The notes beneath the pieces are model-generated. The model made no database searches, had not been told where the DNA came from, and was given only the letters and a program-made list of their open reading frames with translations. Position numbers and translations under genes: made by a program. Below are positions 47,303 to 57,006 of a stretch of 64,000 nucleotides of DNA, piece after piece. Numbering within the stretch: position 1 is the first letter of the stretch; each line of letters begins with the position of its first letter. Origin of the DNA: Paramylibacter kogurei (GTDB lineage Bacteria > Pseudomonadota > Alphaproteobacteria > Rhodobacterales > Rhodobacteraceae); NCBI RefSeq assembly GCF_002742285.1, contig NZ_MDGM01000007.1, forward strand, positions 124,001 through 188,000, given 5' to 3'.

Positions 47303-47353
47303 AACGCCCAGAGACTACGATATCCTAGTGTCGTTTCTCTGGGCGTTTCTTTT
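47303..47353 (+). terminator. Long hairpin terminator after the small membrane protein
   Basis: A 12-bp stem AACGCCCAGAGA / TCTCTGGGCGTT (47303-47314, 47336-47347) encloses an ACGA/TCGT inner pairing and is followed by TCTTTTGG. Sits 68 bp after the 47235 stop, with a T/C-rich stretch and a CCCCCCC run between; could alternatively be the 3' part of a small RNA. Confidence 0.65.
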
Positions 47354-47407
47354 GGCAGGGATAAAATCAGCATTGGTCTTTGACGCGATTTCCCCTAGAC
47401 CAGAATC

Positions 47408-48622
47408 ATGAACCTAGCCGCATTACGACATTCTGATTTTCGCCTATATTTTTTGGGCGGCGCATGTGCGGTGAATGGCATGTGGATTTTGCGCGTGGTC
47501 ATCGGCTGGCTTGCATGGGATCTGACCCATTCCGCTGGTTTTGTTGGTGTCATCGCCAGCCTATCCATGTTTCCAACATTGTTCAGCGGCCCATTTTTTG
47601 GCGTCTGGGTGGATCGCGCCAATATTAAGGTTGCAAATTACCTAACCAATATTGGCATGATGTGCTGTACCCTTGCGCTGTTATTGGCCAGCCTGTTTGG
47701 ATTTGCCACACCAATATTGCTTGGCGCGGTGGCGCTTGCGGTTGGGATCGTGGCATCAGCGCATCATCCTGTGCGTTTGTCGATGGCGCCACGATTGGTG
47801 GAACGCCATGACGTAAGCTCTGTTGTGGCGCTGGCCGCAATTAATTTTAACGTCGCGCGGTTAATCGGCCCTGCCATTGGTGGTATTTTAATCGAACTGG
47901 TGGGCATTCCGATCACCCTTATGGTGACGCTGGTTCTATACCTACCAAGCCTTGCAATCATTCACCGACTACAACCGCGCAATGCTCCACAATCCGCACC
48001 AGAAAGTTTCTTCACCGCATTTCAAACAGGATTGAAATACATTGCAAACCGTCCCAGCATCATATCCGCGCTGGTATTGATTTCGGTTATGTCATTTTCT
48101 GTGCGCGGTACGATGGAACTGCTGCCCGTGATTGCCGATGGCATGTTTGCGCGCGGCGCGGTTGGTTTTGGACAGATGACATCCGCAATTGGTGCGGGGT
48201 CGCTGATCTCTGCTTTGCTCAAAGGGTTGGGAAACGCCAAGCCCATTACCGTTATCAATCCCATCACAATGGCCATCGCCCTTGTCGCAATGATATTTGT
48301 GGCCATTTTGGGCAATACCCAATCGTGGGGCGTTGCGATTATCGCGGTGTCGATCTTGGGGTTTTGCGCAACGCATATGGGTGTAACACTGCAAGCGTCA
48401 ATTCAAACCGATCTGCCCGATAATATGCGTGGGCGCGTCATGAGCATTTGGGTCGTTGTTGCCATGTCTGTCACCGCATTGGGTGCGGTTGTTCTGGGCG
48501 CGATTGCAGAAATTTCATCACTTTCAACAACGGCAACAATAAACGGGGGATTTGGCATTTTCGCCTTAATTGCCATCGCGTTGTTTTATTATCGCGCAAA
48601 GCGCAAGAAAATCGCCTCATGA
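47408..48622 (+). CDS. MFS transporter (EntS/YfmO-like exporter)
   Basis: 404 residues, about twelve helices. N-terminal FRLYFLGGACAVNGMWILRV then AWDLTHSAGFVGVIASLSMFPTLFSGPFFGVWVDR (positions 34-68) is the MFS_3 exporter pattern including the D-R motif of loop 2-3. The stop codon overlaps the start of the beta-lactamase gene (ATGA), so the two are coupled. Substrate unknown. Confidence 0.85.
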   Translation: MNLAALRHSDFRLYFLGGACAVNGMWILRVVIGWLAWDLTHSAGFVGVIASLSMFPTLFSGPFFGVWVDRANIKVANYLTNIGMMCCTLALLLASLFGFATPILLGAVALAVGIVASAHHPVRLSMAPRLVERHDVSSVVALAAINFNVARLIGPAIGGILIELVGIPITLMVTLVLYLPSLAIIHRLQPRNAPQSAPESFFTAFQTGLKYIANRPSIISALVLISVMSFSVRGTMELLPVIADGMFARGAVGFGQMTSAIGAGSLISALLKGLGNAKPITVINPITMAIALVAMIFVAILGNTQSWGVAIIAVSILGFCATHMGVTLQASIQTDLPDNMRGRVMSIWVVVAMSVTALGAVVLGAIAEISSLSTTATINGGFGIFALIAIALFYYRAKRKKIAS

Positions 48623-49413
48623 AAATGGTCACAGCAACAATTTTGATTGCACTATCAACCACGAAAGCGGCGATGGGCGATACGCTTTGTCAATTGATAG
48701 CCAACCATAATACGGGTGAGGTTATCCGCGAAACCGGTGGTTGTGATCAACGATATACGCCCGCATCCACATTCAAAATACCACTTGCCGTGATGGGGTT
48801 TGATGCCGGGTTTTTGATTGATGCACAAACGCCCAGCATCCCATATCGCGATGGATATGTTGCCTGGGGTGGTGCCAATTGGAAAACCAACACAACGCCT
48901 GCGCGTTGGTTGCAATATTCCGTGGTCTGGTATTCCCAGAAAATCGCTAAATCATTGGGACAAGCACGCATCGAACAATACGCCCGCGATTTTGGATTTG
49001 GCAACGCTGATCTGTCTGGCGACGTGGACAAAAACAACGGGTTGGAACGGGGTTGGATCAATTCATCATTGCAAATATCTCCGCGTGAACAGGTACAGTT
49101 TTTATCAAAACTGATTGCCTATGATCTCCCCGTGGATCGGGGCGCGATTGAAAAAACCTTGGCAATCGTCACTGAATTTCCCGCCAATCACGGCTGGCAG
49201 GTCTGGGGTAAAACTGGTTCTGCATATCCGCGCAAATCATCGGGTGGGTTTGATTATGATCGCGGCTGGGGCTGGTTTGTTGGCTGGGCAAAACGCGGTG
49301 AAACCACACTTGTCTTTGCGCATCTGACACAGGATGAAAAACGCCAAAACGTGTCCGTGGCCAAACGCACACGTGCGGCGATGATAAAAGCGATTGAATC
49401 GCTGCCCCGCTGA
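48619..49413 (+). CDS. Class D (OXA-type) beta-lactamase
   Basis: 264 residues. A signal peptide (about 1-20, ending in AAMG) directs it to the periplasm. Class D motifs are complete: STFK with Ser50 and Lys53 (carbamylated Lys), SVVW at 101-104 (S-x-V plus the following Trp), FGN at 127-129 (replacing YGN), and KTG at 198-200. Hydrolyses penicillin-type beta-lactams. Translation is coupled to the upstream MFS exporter through ATGA. A chromosomal location with house-like base composition suggests a resident, not recently mobilised, gene. Confidence 0.88.
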   Translation: MKMVTATILIALSTTKAAMGDTLCQLIANHNTGEVIRETGGCDQRYTPASTFKIPLAVMGFDAGFLIDAQTPSIPYRDGYVAWGGANWKTNTTPARWLQYSVVWYSQKIAKSLGQARIEQYARDFGFGNADLSGDVDKNNGLERGWINSSLQISPREQVQFLSKLIAYDLPVDRGAIEKTLAIVTEFPANHGWQVWGKTGSAYPRKSSGGFDYDRGWGWFVGWAKRGETTLVFAHLTQDEKRQNVSVAKRTRAAMIKAIESLPR

Positions 49414-49436
49414 CACCCAAAATTCAGACAAAAAAA

Positions 49437-49464
49437 TAGGGGGATCGAAATCCCCCTAGTTAGA
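49437..49464. terminator. Bidirectional intrinsic terminator between beta-lactamase and nrdJ
   Basis: TAGGGGGAT-CGAA-ATCCCCCTA with an A-run before it (T-run on the minus strand) and TTAGATTTT after. It can stop transcription from both directions; on the minus strand it follows the small ORF/nrdJ end. Confidence 0.85.
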
Positions 49465-49473
49465 TTTTCAGGC

Positions 49474-49608
49474 TCATCGTTGTACTGCTCGGTACCGATC
49501 TATGCCTGCGGCCTGAAAACGCTGGGGCGAGCGCACCCGCCCCGAACCTTGTTTCACGGTGATATTCACCGCGTATTCGTCGCATGCCCCGCCATTAGAT
49601 CGGGGCAT
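49474..49608 (-). CDS. Possible small ORF downstream of nrdJ (44 residues)
   Basis: A short frame, ATG (49608) to TGA (49474-49476), starts 11 bp after the nrdJ stop, ends 10 bp before a perfect intrinsic terminator and reads MPRSNGGACDEYAVNITVKQ at its start with a basic, Gln/Arg-rich end (QRFQAAGIDRYRAVQR). It lacks a ribosome site, and its start falls in a 10-bp hairpin (49582-49610, GCATGCCCCG/CGGGGCATGC). Other stems in the stretch are 49465-49473 with 49511-49519, and 49524-49529 with 49538-49543. It may be a real peptide or just a structured 3' UTR. Confidence 0.4.
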   Translation of the reverse strand: MPRSNGGACDEYAVNITVKQGSGRVRSPQRFQAAGIDRYRAVQR

Positions 49609-49616
49609 GCTGATGC

Positions 49617-52600
49617 TTAGCTACAACCGCTTGTCGCGCCGCAGGTGTTACACTTCATACAGGTGCCATTGCGCACCAAAGTGTAATTCCCACAATCGCC
49701 ACATGCGTCCCCTTCATAGCCTTGCATTTTTGCTTTGGCACGTTCGTCCAATTTTGGCATGGCTGCTGTTTCCACAACGGCGGCGGCAACGGCTTCTGTT
49801 GCGACGGACTCGGTGGCAACGCCTGTGTCACCTGTGAACAATTGTGATTGTCCACCTTGCAGCACCATCAATTCTTGTGGCAAACGCTTGCGCAGATAAC
49901 CCGATGATGACACTTGTTTGATCACTGCCAGGTTTTCTTCGGACGGGTTTTGCACATTTGATGCACCCTCTTCCACACCACGACCCAATGTGTCAAAGCT
50001 CTCGCCTTCTGGCTTCACATGCGCAAGGTCTGTGCGATCCAAATATGACACGGCCAATTCGCGGAAAATGTAATCCAAAACGGATGTCGCATTTTTGATG
50101 CTGTCGTTGCCCTGAACCATGCCAGCGGGATCGAAACGTGTGAATGTGAACGCATCAACGAATTCTTCCAATGGCACACCGTATTGAAGCCCAACAGAAA
50201 CCGCGATGGCAAAGTTGTTCATCATGGCGCGGAAACCCGCACCCTCTTTGTGCATATCAATGAAAATCTCACCGATTTTGCCGTCTTCATATTCACCAGT
50301 GCGCAAGTAAACCTTGTGCCCACCAACGATGGCCTTTTGGGTGTAACCCTTGCGGCGCTCTGGCAGTTTTTCACGGCTGCGTTTTTGCACCTCTTTGATC
50401 ACGATTTTCTCGACAATCTTTTCAGCCAAGATTTGTGCGCGATCCCCTGCAGGTGCGTCCATCAACGCTTCTTCGATGTCGTCATCATCATCTTCGATCA
50501 ATGCACCAGACAATGGTTGTGACAATTTCGATCCATCACGATAAAGCGCGTTTGCCTTTACCCCCAATGACCAAGACAATTCATATGCCGCTTGGCATTC
50601 TTCGATTGTTGCATCATTTGGCATGTTGATGGTTTTTGAAATCGCACCAGAGATAAACGATTGGGCCGCTGCCATCATGGTGATGTGGCTGTCCACGGAC
50701 AAATAGCGTGTCCCGATTTTGCCACATGCATTGGCGCAATCAAACACACCGTAATGCTCTTCTTTCAGATGCGGAGCACCTTCCAGTGTCATCGTACCAC
50801 AAATGTGATTATTCGCGGCCTCAACTTGTTTTTTGCTAAACCCAAGATGTGTCAGCAAATCAAATGATGGGTCGTTCAACAATGCCGTTGGAATGCCCAA
50901 TGTGCCTTTGCAGAAATCTTCGCCCAATGTCCATTGGTTGAACACGAAACGAATATCAAATGCTGTTGGCAATGCCGCTTCGATTTTATCCAATTCCGCC
51001 TTGCCAAAACCATGGCCTGTCAGCGTGGTGTGGTTAATGTCAGGCGCATTGCCCATGGAACCATGACCCACCGCATATGAAACGATTTCCTCGGAATGTG
51101 CCGTGCCATAGCCAAGTTTTGCCAATGCCGCAGGAACCGATTGGTTGATGATTTTGAAATAACCACCACCGGCCAATTTTTTGAATTTCACCAATGCAAA
51201 ATCTGGCTCGATCCCTGTGGTGTCACAATCCATAACCAGACCGATTGTACCTGTTGGCGCGATAACAGACACCTGTGCGTTGCGATAGCCATGCTGTTCG
51301 CCCAGCGCGACTGCTTCCTCCCAGACGGTTTTGGATAATTCGGACAAGATTTTATCAGGACAGTTTTTGTGATCCAGTGCAACTGGTTTCACCTCCAACC
51401 CCTCGTAGCCTGCTTTTTTGCCAAATGCCGCACGTTTGTGGTTACGCATAACACGCAACATATGCTGTGCGTTTTTCGCATATCCTGGGAATGGCCCCAA
51501 CTCTTTGGCCATTTCGGCGGATGTTGCATATGACACACCTGTCATGACAGCGGTCAACGCACCACATAATGCACGCCCTTCATCACTGTCGTATGAAAAG
51601 CCCATGTTCATCAACAAGCCACCGATATTGGCGTAACCCAGACCCAATGTACGGAATTTATATGAACGCTCTGCAATTTCAGGTGATGGGAATTGTGCCA
51701 TCAAAACAGACACTTCCAATGTCATTGTCCACAAACGACAGGCGTGCATGTAATCGTCGGCCATGAACGTGTCGTTTTGATAGAATTTCAACAGGTTCAT
51801 GGATGCAAGGTTACAGGCCGTATCATCAAGGAACATATATTCAGAACACGGGTTCGAACCACGGATCGCGCCGTCTTCTGGGCATGTGTGCCACGCGTTG
51901 ATTGTGTCGTGATATTGCACACCCGGATCGGCACATGCCCATGCCGCGTGGCCAACTTCTTCCCACAGATCGCGTGCTTTGACCGTTTTGGCAACTTTGC
52001 CATCGGTGCGGCGGATCAATTCCCAATCGGCGTCTGCTTTGACTGCTTTCAAAAACGCATCTGTGACGCGCACAGAGTTGTTTGAATTTTGCCCAGCAAC
52101 GGTCACGTATGCCTCTGAATCCCAATCGGTGTCATATGTTGGGAATTCAATGGATGAATAACCTTGGCGTGCGTATTGCAACACTCGGTTTACATATGTT
52201 TCCGGGATCATTGATTTTTTCGCGGATTTAATTGCCGCTTTCAATGCTGCGTTTGATTTAGGATCAAATGCGCCGTCCTCTGCACCATCCCATGTGCGGA
52301 TCGCTTCAAAAATTTCGTTCAATTTCACTTCGTGCAATTTTGAACCGGCAACAAGGGATGCAACCTTTTGCTCTTCTTTCACTTTCCAGCTGATGAATTC
52401 TTCTACATCTGGGTGGTCCATATCACAGATCACCATTTTTGCAGCGCGGCGTGTTGTGCCACCCGACTTGATGGCGCCGGCGGCCCTGTCCCCAATTTTC
52501 AGGAAGGACATCAAGCCAGATGATTTACCGCCGCCGCCAAGCGACTCGTTCGCACCACGCAGGGAGGAAAAGTTGGTGCCAGTGCCCGAGCCGTATTTAA

Positions 52601-53267
52601 ACAGACGTGCTTCGCGCACCCACAAATCCATGATGCCACCGTCGTTCACCAAATCATCACCAACAGATTGGATGAAACACGCGTGTGGCTGTGGATGTTC
52701 ATAAGAGCTGGTCGATTTTGTCAGCTCGCCTGTTTTGTAGTCAACGTAATGGTGCCCTTGTGATGGGCCATCAATGCCATATGCCCAGTGCAAACCTGTG
52801 TTAAACCACTGTGGGCTGTTTGGTGCGGCCATTTGGTTGGCCAACATGAAACGCATTTCATCGTAATAGGCACGCGCATCTGATTCAGAATCAAACATGC
52901 CACCTTTCCAACCCCAATATGCCCAAGCACCTGCAAGACGATCGAACACTTGTTTGGATGATGTTTCACCAGAATACACATCGCCTGATTTAACTTGCTT
53001 GCCGTCCGCTGGTGCAGAGCGCCACAAAAATTCTGGAACGTCGTCTTCTTTGATTTTCACCAAATCCGCGGATACGCCCGCTTTGCGGAAATATTTCTGT
53101 GCAATCACATCAGCGGCGACCTGGCTCCATGATTCTGGAACTTCTACATCGTCCAAAGAAAAAACCACAGACCCGTCAGGGTTGCGGATTTCAGACGTAG
53201 TTTTGTGAAATGCGATATCTGCGTATGCGTCTTTGTTTTCTTGCGTAAAACGACGTTCAATTTTCAT
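49617..53267 (-). CDS. nrdJ: Adenosylcobalamin-dependent ribonucleotide reductase (class II)
   Basis: 1216 residues, the large alphaproteobacterial form. Converts ribonucleotides to deoxyribonucleotides using B12, oxygen-independent. N-terminal NrdJ domain, catalytic ten-stranded barrel with [13 protein letters not shown] (about 230-245), the catalytic-Cys context [18 protein letters not shown] (about 475-492), and [22 protein letters not shown] (about 690-710) as family landmarks; the C-terminus ends with a zinc-ribbon, [20 protein letters not shown] and a redox Cys. Its upstream region carries NrdR-like boxes. Stands alone without class I nrdAB in the window. Confidence 0.97.
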   Translation of the reverse strand: MKIERRFTQENKDAYADIAFHKTTSEIRNPDGSVVFSLDDVEVPESWSQVAADVIAQKYFRKAGVSADLVKIKEDDVPEFLWRSAPADGKQVKSGDVYSGETSSKQVFDRLAGAWAYWGWKGGMFDSESDARAYYDEMRFMLANQMAAPNSPQWFNTGLHWAYGIDGPSQGHHYVDYKTGELTKSTSSYEHPQPHACFIQSVGDDLVNDGGIMDLWVREARLFKYGSGTGTNFSSLRGANESLGGGGKSSGLMSFLKIGDRAAGAIKSGGTTRRAAKMVICDMDHPDVEEFISWKVKEEQKVASLVAGSKLHEVKLNEIFEAIRTWDGAEDGAFDPKSNAALKAAIKSAKKSMIPETYVNRVLQYARQGYSSIEFPTYDTDWDSEAYVTVAGQNSNNSVRVTDAFLKAVKADADWELIRRTDGKVAKTVKARDLWEEVGHAAWACADPGVQYHDTINAWHTCPEDGAIRGSNPCSEYMFLDDTACNLASMNLLKFYQNDTFMADDYMHACRLWTMTLEVSVLMAQFPSPEIAERSYKFRTLGLGYANIGGLLMNMGFSYDSDEGRALCGALTAVMTGVSYATSAEMAKELGPFPGYAKNAQHMLRVMRNHKRAAFGKKAGYEGLEVKPVALDHKNCPDKILSELSKTVWEEAVALGEQHGYRNAQVSVIAPTGTIGLVMDCDTTGIEPDFALVKFKKLAGGGYFKIINQSVPAALAKLGYGTAHSEEIVSYAVGHGSMGNAPDINHTTLTGHGFGKAELDKIEAALPTAFDIRFVFNQWTLGEDFCKGTLGIPTALLNDPSFDLLTHLGFSKKQVEAANNHICGTMTLEGAPHLKEEHYGVFDCANACGKIGTRYLSVDSHITMMAAAQSFISGAISKTINMPNDATIEECQAAYELSWSLGVKANALYRDGSKLSQPLSGALIEDDDDDIEEALMDAPAGDRAQILAEKIVEKIVIKEVQKRSREKLPERRKGYTQKAIVGGHKVYLRTGEYEDGKIGEIFIDMHKEGAGFRAMMNNFAIAVSVGLQYGVPLEEFVDAFTFTRFDPAGMVQGNDSIKNATSVLDYIFRELAVSYLDRTDLAHVKPEGESFDTLGRGVEEGASNVQNPSEENLAVIKQVSSSGYLRKRLPQELMVLQGGQSQLFTGDTGVATESVATEAVAAAVVETAAMPKLDERAKAKMQGYEGDACGDCGNYTLVRNGTCMKCNTCGATSGCS

Positions 53268-53354
53268 TGCTGCCCCTATTGGTCACTAATATTGCCCGCG
53301 ACTCCAGCGTCGTTAACCGACGTCTTAGCCCCCTTGGCGGTTTCAAATAATTGC

Positions 53355-53437
53355 GCACCACTTGTTGTGATACACCAGATGTTGTGTTTGCGTTTGCTGC
53401 CTGCACAAAGTGTACGATCACGTTGAATCGGTCAACG
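53355..53437 (-). promoter_or_regulatory. NrdR-like boxes and candidate nrdJ promoter
   Basis: ACACCAGATGTTGTGT (53372-53387) has intact ACAC/GTGT arms and the AT core of the NrdR consensus; GCACCACTTGTTGTGA (53355-53370) is a weaker copy and GCACAAAGTGTACGAT (53403-53418) a third, weakest one, 31 bp centre-to-centre from the best box. A TTGACC (53435-53430) and TACACT (53414-53409) pair, with a 15-bp spacer, could be the -35/-10 on the minus strand; the dyad CGTTGA-N5-TCAACG at 53421-53437 overlaps it. Two GANTC sites (53299 and 53425 regions) are nearby. Confidence 0.6.
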
Positions 53438-53685
53438 GAAATATTCAGATTTTTTCAAGATTTTGTTATTGACAGAAACCTATCCACAAGATGCGGTGAA
53501 CGAATTAGCAACGGGACGTAAACGTCAGTTAAAATTTAGTGAATGTTTTAGCAGGGATAGCAATTTGATGGGCAAAACCGACAACAGTTATCAACATGTT
53601 GTGGTTGAATCACAGTTTTTTAGAATATCCGCAAACCGTAACACTTTGATGACAATTCATTGGCGCAAAAGTCATTCCAAAAGCA
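53438..53685. other. Intergenic stretch without a supported gene
   Basis: About 250 bp between the nrdJ promoter and the tRNA-Pro terminator. Contains two 8-of-9 matches to the DnaA box (CTATCCACA at 53480, TTATCAACA at 53588) and a 78-codon frame (53463-53699) that starts with TTG, has no ribosome site and runs through the terminator hairpin, so I do not call it. Otherwise AT-rich with no clear structure. Confidence 0.5.
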
Positions 53686-53738
53686 AAAAATCACAGTGAA
53701 CATATTGCGTGATGCAACGGTTCAACTGTGATTTTTGA
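53686..53738 (-). terminator. Terminator of tRNA-Pro
   Basis: AAATCACAGT / ACTGTGATTTTT outer stem with inner TGAAC/GTTCA and TTGC/GCAA pairing; on the minus strand followed by TTTTTTGC. Lies 4 bp past the tRNA 3' end. Confidence 0.75.
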
Positions 53739-53741
53739 AAA

Positions 53742-53818
53742 TGGTCGGGACGGCTGGATTCGAACCAACGACCCCTTGTACCCAAAACAAGTGCGCTACC
53801 AGACTGCGCCACGCCCCG
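53742..53818 (-). tRNA. tRNA-Pro (anticodon TGG)
   Basis: 77 nt including an encoded CCA (plus-strand tgg at 53742-53744). Acceptor CGGGGCG / CGTCCCG, D-arm with GTCTGGTAGC, anticodon stem CTTGT/ACAAG with loop TTTGGGT giving TGG, T-arm GTTGG-TTCGAAT-CCAGC. Stand-alone gene. Confidence 0.97.
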
Positions 53819-53872
53819 ACTGATGCAGCGTTTACAAAACTCCTGCAGGATTGAAAAGCCCTAAAACGCGCC

Positions 53873-54394
53873 TTATTGCATTTCCTTGCATGGCCAGGCG
53901 GCAAATTCATTTAAAATTGACGGGTGCTGGATTTCTGCGCCCTCAGGAATACGTAATTTCGCCGCCATACCACCATTAATTTCCAAAACATATTGAATCG
54001 ATTCACCTCCATAAATGCTGGTGCGATCCAATGGCACGGCATTTTCATGGATATGTTGCAAACGCCCTGCGGAATCAAAAAACAACATGTCGAGAGGGAT
54101 CAATGTGTTTTCCATCCAAAATGCCACGGGTTGTGGGCGATCATATACAAATAACATACCAGAATATCGCGCCATCGATTCACGATGCATCAACCCTTGT
54201 GCGCGTTCTTCGACTGTATCCACCACTTCGGATTGAAAACGCACTGCGCCCCCATCCCAACGCAGGTTTACAACATCAACTGTACATGTTTTTGCAAATG
54301 CCGCGCTGGTTAAACACAGCGCGATAAAGATGCTAGCGAGGGGCGGCAAAATCCCAAGGGCGGACTTCGACAACCATTTTGCCCCGAGGGCCAT
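53873..54394 (-). CDS. DUF192 family periplasmic protein
   Basis: 173 residues with this start. A hydrophobic signal segment (IFIALCLTSAAFA) precedes a mature domain with the DUF192 blocks AQGLMHRESMARYSGMLFVY (about 75-95), FWMENTLIPLDMLFFDSAG and YVLEINGG. Family proteins are small secreted beta-barrels of unknown function. The ATG at 54394 lies inside the end of the upstream cold-shock gene (62 bp overlap); a TTG nearer the signal peptide (LPPLAS, about 54349) would reduce the overlap and cannot be excluded. Translationally coupled to that gene. Confidence 0.8.
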   Translation of the reverse strand: MALGAKWLSKSALGILPPLASIFIALCLTSAAFAKTCTVDVVNLRWDGGAVRFQSEVVDTVEERAQGLMHRESMARYSGMLFVYDRPQPVAFWMENTLIPLDMLFFDSAGRLQHIHENAVPLDRTSIYGGESIQYVLEINGGMAAKLRIPEGAEIQHPSILNEFAAWPCKEMQ

Positions 54395-54830
54395 CCGAAA
54401 TTTTAATCGCAATTGCTTCACCTTGTTGTAACTCTGCCATGCCATAAGCGCGTAGCACTTCTACATGTAAGAATATATCATCAGATGAACCAAAGACATT
54501 CACAAATCCGAAACCTTTGGTTTTATCAAACCATTTTGCACGGGCGGCCAATAATGGCAGTGCGGAAAAATCACCTTGCGGGATTTGCATATCGCTCTGC
54601 ACAGATTGCGCATCAGGCAAATCCAGCGAGATGATCTTGGTCACCTGTTGCCCACGTTCCGTTTCAACGGTCTGTGCAACAATCACCGAATTTTCTACAA
54701 CCGAGCTTAACCCGAAATCACGCAGCACATTTGCGTGTAACAAGATGTCCGCCCCACCTTGGTCATCAACAACAAAGCCAAACCCTTTGGCGGTGTCGAA
54801 CCACTTTATCTTACCAGTCTTCTGTATCAT
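54333..54830 (-). CDS. Cold-shock protein with two cold-shock domains
   Basis: 165 residues: CSD1 at about 5-70 (KWFDTAKGFGFVVDD, ADILLHANV) and CSD2 at about 92-160 (KWFDKTKGFGFVNVFG, DDIFLHVEV), joined by a Gln/Ser linker. Both retain the aromatic RNP1 residues, so each can bind single-stranded nucleic acid. Two-domain CSPs of this length are common in alphaproteobacteria. Overlaps the DUF192 gene. Confidence 0.92.
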   Translation of the reverse strand: MIQKTGKIKWFDTAKGFGFVVDDQGGADILLHANVLRDFGLSSVVENSVIVAQTVETERGQQVTKIISLDLPDAQSVQSDMQIPQGDFSALPLLAARAKWFDKTKGFGFVNVFGSSDDIFLHVEVLRAYGMAELQQGEAIAIKISDGPRGKMVVEVRPWDFAAPR

Positions 54831-54934
54831 TTCACCGAAATCCCCTTGCGCCCGTTTTAAGACTAAAACCAGTCAAAGTGCACGGAATTTTTTTGAATTT
54901 ACTTAAATTTATTAGAATATCAAAGAATTGACGC

Positions 54935-55540
54935 CTATGGGTTGAGGCGTTGAATGTTCCATTCGTCTTTGACATTGCCTCGTTTCCATAAAAAACGGTC
55001 ATGCAAACGGTTCGCACCATCGGCCCAAAATTCAATTTCTTGCGGGGTAATACAATACCCACCCCAATGTGGTGGGCGTTTGGGGTCGCCACCATGTTCG
55101 CGGCGCATCGCATCGACACGTTTTTGCAATGTTTCGCGGCTTTCCAAGGGGCGCGATTGCGCGCTGGCCCAGGCGCCGATGCGGCTGGCCACGGATCGCG
55201 ATTCATAATATGCATCCGCCGCTGCGTTATCAAATTTTTCAATTGTGCCACGCACGCGGATTTGGCGACGCAGTGATTTCCAGTGGATAACAAATGCAGC
55301 TTTGCCCGCTGATTCCAGCTCTTGCGCCTTTGCGCTTTCGTAATTTGTGTAAAATACGAATCCATCATCGGTGATGTCTTTCAACAAAACCACACGCACA
55401 TTTGGCATGCCCGTGCTGTCCACCGTCGACAGCGCCATTGCGTTGGGATCGTTGGGCTCCACATCGCGCGCCTCTGCCAGCCAATCCTTGACCAATTCGA
55501 ACGGATTTTCGCCCGCAAAAATCCCAGCTCTGTCCGACAT
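54935..55540 (-). CDS. pdxH: Pyridoxamine 5'-phosphate oxidase
   Basis: 201 residues; FMN-dependent oxidation of pyridoxine/pyridoxamine phosphate to [23 protein letters not shown] (about 47-66) binds [20 protein letters not shown] (about 85-101) contacts the substrate phosphate, and the C-terminal signature [17 protein letters not shown] (about 173-189) is intact. ATG 55540 has GGAGATCATGC upstream; the longer frame upstream is rejected. Divergent from fabI. Confidence 0.95.
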   Translation of the reverse strand: MSDRAGIFAGENPFELVKDWLAEARDVEPNDPNAMALSTVDSTGMPNVRVVLLKDITDDGFVFYTNYESAKAQELESAGKAAFVIHWKSLRRQIRVRGTIEKFDNAAADAYYESRSVASRIGAWASAQSRPLESRETLQKRVDAMRREHGGDPKRPPHWGGYCITPQEIEFWADGANRLHDRFLWKRGNVKDEWNIQRLNP

Positions 55541-55678
55541 GCATGATCTCCATCTTTTCGCGATTATAGCTTTAGGTTTGTTACCACAATGCGACAAGTG
55601 CAAAATTGACACTAGAATGCTTGATGCAGCGGGTCGCATGAATTAAACCAGTGCAAACACAAACGAAAAGGTCAAAAT

Positions 55679-56500
55679 ATGAGCAAAGGCATAATGGATG
55701 GCAAACGCGGCTTGATTATGGGCGTCGCCAACAAACAGTCCATCGCATGGGGCATTGCACAGGCTTGTCACGAACAAGGTGCCGAAATGGCGTTTTCATA
55801 TCAGGGCGAAGCATTGGGCAAACGCGTACTGCCATTGGCAGAAAGCATCGGCTGTGACACCGTTTTAGAATGTGACGTTACCAATGCGGAATCCATCGAC
55901 GCATTATTCGCCGCATTAGAGAAAAAATGGGGCAAGTTGGACTTTGTCGTTCACGCCATTGGCTTTTCCGACAAAAACGAATTGCGCGGGCGCTATGTCG
56001 ACACCAGTGCGGAAAATTTCCGCATGACCATGGATATTTCTGTTTATTCATTCACCGCCATTGCCCAGCGCGCCGAAAAAATGATGCCTGATGGTGGCTC
56101 ATTGCTCACCCTCACCTATTACGGTGCGGAAATGGTGATGCCGCATTATAATGTCATGGGCATTGCTAAGGCCGGATTGGAAGCATCCGTTAAATATATG
56201 GCGATGGATTTGGGTCCGAAAAACATTCGCGTGAATGCGCTGTCTGCGGGGCCGATTAAAACATTGGCTGCATCTGGCATTGGTGATTTCCGCTATATCC
56301 TGAAATGGAACGAATTGAATTCACCACTGCGCCGCAATGTATCCACCGCGGATGTTGGTAAATCTGCGATGTATCTGTTGTCAGATCTGTCATCTGGCGT
56401 GACGGGCGAAAACCTGCACGTTGATGCGGGTTATCACGTGGTGGGCATGAAGGCCGAAGATGCCCCCGACATTGACGTCGTTACAGGACGTAAAGAATGA
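55679..56500 (+). CDS. fabI: Enoyl-[acyl-carrier-protein] reductase (NADH)
   Basis: 273 residues, final reductive step of each fatty-acid elongation cycle. Rossmann motif [14 protein letters not shown] (about 15-28), and the catalytic Tyr-x6-Lys in [13 protein letters not shown] (about 156-168). SDR family member with the FabI-type spacing; triclosan class. Overlaps gpt by 4 bp (ATGA), so the two are coupled. Confidence 0.96.
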   Translation: MSKGIMDGKRGLIMGVANKQSIAWGIAQACHEQGAEMAFSYQGEALGKRVLPLAESIGCDTVLECDVTNAESIDALFAALEKKWGKLDFVVHAIGFSDKNELRGRYVDTSAENFRMTMDISVYSFTAIAQRAEKMMPDGGSLLTLTYYGAEMVMPHYNVMGIAKAGLEASVKYMAMDLGPKNIRVNALSAGPIKTLAASGIGDFRYILKWNELNSPLRRNVSTADVGKSAMYLLSDLSSGVTGENLHVDAGYHVVGMKAEDAPDIDVVTGRKE

Positions 56501-57000
56501 CAACACAGCTCCCCCATGAAAAAGGTTTCCACGTAAGCTGGGATCAACTTCACCGCGACAGCCGCGCATTGGCATGGCGACTGGATGGCAAAGGTCCCAA
56601 TGATGGCGAATGGAAAGCAGTTGTTGCCATCACACGTGGTGGCATGGCCCCTGCAATGATTGTGGCGCGTGAATTGGATATCCGCACTGTTGATACCATC
56701 AGCGTGAAATCATACGACCACCAAGATCAATCATCCAAGGCAACCGTGTTAAAATCACCAGATGCCGAATTGGTTGGCGATGGTACAGGTGTGTTGGTGA
56801 TCGACGATCTGGTCGACAGTGGCAAAACACTGGAAGTGGTGCGTGAAATGTTGCCAAACGCGCATTTCGCCACTGTTTACGCCAAACCAAAGGGACGCCC
56901 ACAGGTGCAAAGCTTTATCACCGAAGTATCCCAAGATACGTGGATCTTCTTTCCTTGGGATATGGCATTGCAATATGTCGAACCTTATCGCGGACGTTAA
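56497..57000 (+). CDS. gpt: Xanthine-guanine phosphoribosyltransferase
   Basis: 167 residues; salvages xanthine/guanine with [26 protein letters not shown] (about 40-61) and the PRPP motif [13 protein letters not shown] (about 98-110) are clear, and [16 protein letters not shown] is the typical end. Between fabI and metC with a 4-bp overlap and a 6-bp gap, i.e. one operon. Confidence 0.92.
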   Translation: MTTQLPHEKGFHVSWDQLHRDSRALAWRLDGKGPNDGEWKAVVAITRGGMAPAMIVARELDIRTVDTISVKSYDHQDQSSKATVLKSPDAELVGDGTGVLVIDDLVDSGKTLEVVREMLPNAHFATVYAKPKGRPQVQSFITEVSQDTWIFFPWDMALQYVEPYRGR

Positions 57001-57006
57001 ACCAAT

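Noticed and set aside
53268..53460. Cobalamin riboswitch upstream of nrdJ
   Set aside because: No B12-box-like segment or long multi-stem leader was recognisable; NrdR-like boxes explain the region better.
53463..53699. 78-codon plus-strand frame between nrdJ and tRNA-Pro
   Set aside because: TTG start, no ribosome site, and it runs into the terminator hairpin; no family pattern.
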